This document shows positions 13,601-15,375 of a stretch of DNA of 15,375 nucleotides, piece after piece. Origin of the DNA: Bacteroidales bacterium (lineage in GTDB: Bacteria > Bacteroidota > Bacteroidia > Bacteroidales > P3); the NCBI GenBank assembly GCA_017545365.1, contig JAFWOP010000116.1:1-15375 (forward strand), in the 5' to 3' direction. The first letter of the stretch is position 1. The number at the start of each line of letters is the position of its first letter. Both the position numbers and the translations under genes were made by a program. A model generated the notes under the pieces. That model ran no database searches and was not told the origin of the DNA. It worked only from the letters and a program-made list of their open reading frames with translations.

Positions 13601-14932
13601 GTTGGTGACGCTTCTTTTGCCGCTGTCGCCCCAGCCGATGAATACACGTGTGCAGTTGCCGCCGCCCGTCATCAGGCCGCTGTACACGCAGTCGCTGATG
13701 CTGATGTCGCTGTCAACGGAGTGTCCCACGATGCCGCCGACGTACTCGCTGCCGCTGACGTTAGCTGATACTGTGCAGTTCTGGATGCTGTTGCCTGTAC
13801 CTTTCGAGAAACCCACGAGGGCGGCAGCATGTCTCTGGCTAGAGGTAATAGTGCCTGCCACGTTCAGGTTCTTGATGGTGGCGCCACTGATCTGGCGGAA
13901 TGGGGCAAGGCCCGAATTTCCATCGCTGACCAGTGACACCTGAATGGTTTTATTGTTGCCAAGGAAAGTGCCGCTGAAGGGCTTTGTATCGCTATCGCTT
14001 GTGCGGACACCCACGGGCAAGTCGATGTCGATATCTGCTTCCAGTTGCACATACTTGCCGCTGTAGCTGTTGCCGTTGTTGACGTTATAGGCGAACGCGT
14101 TCCACTCGTCTGCGCTGCTGATGAGGTAGGGGTTGCCCACTGTGCCGTCGCCGCTAAGGGTGGTATAAACGTCGAACGAGAGGCTCTTGGAGCCGACATA
14201 GCTGCCCTTGCCCGTGACGGTGAGCGTATAGCTGCCCGGTGTACTGATGTTGATAGGGAACGATGCCACATTGTTACCGTTCAGCGTAGCGGTGTAGTGG
14301 GTACCAAGCTCGAGGTTCGTTCCGCTACAATCTTTTACGACTGGCGAGATACCGGATGACAAAGGCAACTCATAATCAGGATTAACGTTGCTGATGGCGC
14401 CGAAGTAAAGATCGGGGGAAGTGCCCTTGAACTGGAACAAAGAGAAGTAATGACTATCGCCGCCATGGTTTTCATAAAATTCTAAACGAAAGTACTTATA
14501 GGCCGTCGTGTTGCCAGAAATGTTGAACTCGTACGGATGGCTATTCTCATTCCATGTAGGATTATCAGTCACACTGGCAAGTGTCGTCCACTCCGTATCA
14601 GACTCGTTCACCTTCGCCTTTACAGCCCAGCTTTTCGGGGTTTTGCCTGTGTTGTTTGCGCTATATGGCGCTGATGTAAAGATATAGCCTGTTGGAACAA
14701 TATAGCCTGAACTATAGAACTCGACGTAGGCAGGATTACCTGGATATATATTTATCACCGTATTTGTATTGCCGTCCACAATATTTCCGTAAGGAGTGTT
14801 ATAGTGACAAGAAGAAGCGGCTGTAGCGGTAAATCCCGTGAATATGCCGTTTTCGTACGTAGTCTCTGTAGCCCACGCCCCCTGCACAACTGCGCAGAGC
14901 AGGGCAATCATCAAAAATACTTTTTGTTTCAT
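10670..14932 (-). CDS. 1420-residue modular surface protein (discoidin-like, GLUG-type, Ig-like, beta-helix)
   Basis: Large exported protein with signal peptide MKQKVFLMIALLCAVVQGAWA (1-21, split as MKQKVFLMIA and LLCAVVQGAWA). Regions in order: a discoidin (F5/8C)-like domain (27-172); an Ig-like domain (180-256); a GLUG-type module (257-450); a second Ig-like domain (510-584); a right-handed beta-helix (about 600-815) with LTINGGT, IIINGGV and ITINGGQ turns and AGIGG repeats; a second GLUG-type module (827-1020); a third Ig-like domain (1095-1170); a beta-rich region (1175-1370); and a tail, VYDLQGRRV...GLYIVNGRKV (1393-1417), shared in form with the GH27 enzyme and resembling a T9SS-type sorting tail. 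No catalytic motif is evident; adhesion or glycan binding is the best guess. It follows a small lipoprotein gene by 16 bp and is followed by the 57-residue gene. Residues 1381-1390 derive from a heptamer array. Domain borders are judged by eye. Confidence 0.88.
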   Translation of the reverse strand: MKQKVFLMIALLCAVVQGAWATETTYENGIFTGFTATAASSCHYNTPYGNIVDGNTNTVINIYPGNPAYVEFYSSGYIVPTGYIFTSAPYSANNTGKTPKSWAVKAKVNESDTEWTTLASVTDNPTWNENSHPYEFNISGNTTAYKYFRLEFYENHGGDSHYFSLFQFKGTSPDLYFGAISNVNPDYELPLSSGISPVVKDCSGTNLELGTHYTATLNGNNVASFPINISTPGSYTLTVTGKGSYVGSKSLSFDVYTTLSGDGTVGNPYLISSADEWNAFAYNVNNGNSYSGKYVQLEADIDIDLPVGVRTSDSDTKPFSGTFLGNNKTIQVSLVSDGNSGLAPFRQISGATIKNLNVAGTITSSQRHAAALVGFSKGTGNSIQNCTVSANVSGSEYVGGIVGHSVDSDISISDCVYSGLMTGGGNCTRVFIGWGDSGKRSVTNCLYIMADGQSTSNFDLVKEGGELTMNRLYKTTSAGSQGTLVSSTAPVDGVYQSITAADNKTYYIILIVSNVKEYYRYTGSAIAIEPSVTAGSINGPALTEGTDYTYTFSPATVQEVGSYTLTFTGIGSYTGTKTCNIRVLGSDEYYPINSEMTTLASEKYGVFQDLEITSRIKISGDVTLFLGEGTTLHAPKGIELSNGNSLTIEGPGALTIDNCDREKSGIGAQDVGTLTINGGTINVTGGYYSAGIGGSFQNIKGGTIIINGGVVNATGGYWAAGIGGGHYSLTAYSERGFCCDITINGGQVTAIGGNRAYGIGPGVNGESSSGSLTIGWTKLTDFFNSSFNLDHVSFADGKIFLFDGTKTLATINTISGKKIVPFELSTLSGLGTEGNPYLISNDDQWITFAYNVNNGTSYNGEFVKLDADISASTMVGTSDNKFKGTFLGDGDYTLTFTHGTAQSAFDEQYCAPFRYTDGATIQNLKVEGYIYTAKKFGAGLIAHNYGTTNITNCHVSTVIHSSVGGDGTHGGFIALPEGNVNFSNCVYDGRMFTSSGTDLCGGFIGWGDNKTFNITNSLYAPNPNIAPADNEVAIATSCATFVRGGSPAEGSTCYYTEAMGTAQGTQVYATIPENEICKAATICNTAVYIMPVCTVSGIEESYSLNNDVEITPVVKYNETSLAFGTDYTATLDGQTVASFPVSPNKMGTYRLILTGAGDYSGSKSFYITLMPSSTEAVTLTDAGTYSFKADVNVVSATYKKSLGESRVGKYQAWFVPFDYTITDDDLVKFDFYKINMIANAPNSQTNATDDIWVFLKKMSADEVLRANMPYVYKPKQVVEDYDFTTANATLKAKNTGVLATMQTMEDTYTLYGTYDGTTATAGDPFYYVNIDGDLSLGNDGSVTVGAYRWIMRVESKLGSTAYARTAHFLDGEGSEASGIKAIDNGQLTIDNVVYDLQGRRVAQPTKSGLYIVNGRKVIIK
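10764..10791. repeat. intragenic heptamer array, 4 units, in the 1420-residue protein gene
   Basis: The units TCAATTG, TCAATTG, TCCATTG and TCAATTG lie at 10764-10791. They encode AIDNGQLTID (1381-1390), just before the VYDLQGRRV tail. The array has the same 7-bp period and four-copy size as those at 1807 and 3343, with a related unit. Confidence 0.85.
12367..12393. repeat. 27-bp exact duplicate of 14071-14097 within one gene
   Basis: The same 27 bases occur at 12367-12393 and 14071-14097, both encoding the AFAYNVNNG stretch of the two GLUG-type modules. Exact nucleotide identity within otherwise diverged modules points to a recent duplication or gene conversion. Confidence 0.8.
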
Positions 14933-14948
14933 TTTTTATGTTTTTAAG

Positions 14949-15086
14949 TTAAAATTTATTGCGCACGTATGCCTTCGTCAGCGACAAGTTAGAATCATCA
15001 TCGTCTGATGAACAGGCTGTAAACACACTTGCGCCGCAGATGAGGGTGTCGGCAAGCGCCCAATTCAAAATCTTTTTTGTTCTCAT
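14949..15086 (-). CDS. very short lipoprotein with acidic export-like motif
   Basis: A 45-residue open frame, MRTKKILNWALADTLICGAS followed by VFTAC and SSDDDDSNLS. It has a basic n-region, a hydrophobic core and a lipobox-like FTAC with Cys25 as the likely lipid site. The SSDDDD that follows resembles the lipoprotein export signal that sends Bacteroidetes lipoproteins to the cell surface. The mature part would be only 21 residues. Asp13 inside the hydrophobic core is odd and could weaken the signal. It ends 16 bp before the 1420-residue gene on the same strand. It may be a real small surface lipoprotein, a leader peptide, or the leftover 5' end of a longer lipoprotein gene. I cannot decide among these. 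Confidence 0.6.
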   Translation of the reverse strand: MRTKKILNWALADTLICGASVFTACSSDDDDSNLSLTKAYVRNKF

Positions 15087-15304
15087 TTTGTTGTAAATTA
15101 TTTGTAATTATAAGTTTGAGATATGCCTGCGGAAATATTTGTTGCGGGGGACAAAAAACAATCAGGCCTCCCTTGCGTATATGCAAGAAAAGCCGTAAAT
15201 TGACGCGCCCGCGCGCTTCTTCAATCGCGCGTACCTTAGAGAATAATAGTGACTTATACTGATATAGGTAGACACATTTAGTATTAATTAAATGTTTATC
15301 TATT
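15087..15304. other. intergenic region with dyads, between divergent genes
   Basis: This region should hold the promoter of the minus-strand lipoprotein operon, but I find no good TAnnTTTG box in that orientation. Two inverted repeats are visible: CGCGCG arms at 15210-15215 and 15226-15231, and ACATTTA (15274-15280) with TAAATGT (15289-15295) just before the transposase start. The second may belong to the insertion sequence end. The exact IS boundary cannot be set without the other end. Confidence 0.4.
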
Positions 15305-15375
15305 ATGAGTAAAACTTATCAAAAGTACAGTGAAGAATTCAAATTGTCTGTTATTCGTGACTATTATTCTTCTGG
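15305..15375 (+). mobile_element. start of an IS3-type element: orfA transposase, cut by window edge
   Basis: The last 71 bases begin an open frame MSKTYQKYSEEFKLSVIRDY and continue to the window end. This is the usual opening of the helix-turn-helix OrfA protein of IS3-family elements, in which the YSEEFK segment leads into the first helix. Only 23 full codons are present. The catalytic DDE part (OrfB), the frameshift site and the right end lie outside the window. Confidence 0.75.

Noticed and set aside
15170..15200. Left terminal inverted repeat of the IS element
   Set aside because: A near-palindrome at 15173-15186 exists, but without the right end of the element no terminal repeat or target duplication can be matched.

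Overview
The window looks like a chromosomal stretch of a Bacteroidales bacterium, most likely Prevotella/Segatella or a close relative. The grounds are the TAnnTTTG-type -7 promoter boxes, mostly weak Shine-Dalgarno sequences, short C-terminal tails of the form VYDLxGRRV...GxY.xxGxKxxxK on secreted proteins, a lipoprotein with an acidic stretch after the lipid cysteine, and an Rpn/PDDEXK_2 gene of the type common in this group. No SusC/SusD pair lies inside the window, so a complete polysaccharide utilisation locus cannot be shown.

Layout. Positions 1-114 hold a 22-bp tandem repeat whose units carry palindromes. 115-547 is non-coding with two strong hairpins. 548-8684 is a minus-strand carbohydrate block. 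In transcription order it holds a GH27 alpha-galactosidase (6183-8684) and an iron-containing alcohol dehydrogenase (4999-6171) as a tight pair, then a GH35-like/DUF5597 glycosidase (3178-4767), a small signal-peptide remnant (3000-3173), and a GH3 beta-glucosidase (589-2964) ending in a bidirectional terminator. A nearly identical 50-bp promoter/inverted-repeat element lies just upstream of both the GH27 gene and the GH35-like gene. A broken AraC-type regulator piece lies beside each copy (8798-9178 and 4858-4938).

9375-10226 is a plus-strand Rpn-family PD-(D/E)XK nuclease with its own -7 box and a long hairpin terminator. It converges on a minus-strand three-gene unit: a very short lipoprotein (14949-15086), a 1420-residue modular surface protein (10670-14932), and a 57-residue protein with an acidic, aromatic tail (10481-10654). 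The unit's 3' end is strongly C-rich on the transcribed strand. At the right edge an IS3-type transposase orfA begins on the plus strand and runs out of the window.

Working together: the three secreted glycosidases could jointly strip alpha-galactosyl, beta-galactosyl and beta-glucosyl groups from plant hemicellulose such as galactomannan, galactoglucomannan or xyloglucan. The shared 50-bp element suggests that two of the transcripts are co-regulated. The most unusual signals are (1) the 22-bp palindromic array with compensating base changes, (2) in-frame tandem heptamer arrays inside three different genes, with a possible decayed one in a fourth, (3) the duplicated promoter element with AraC debris at both copies, and (4) the lipoprotein / giant protein / tiny acidic protein operon.
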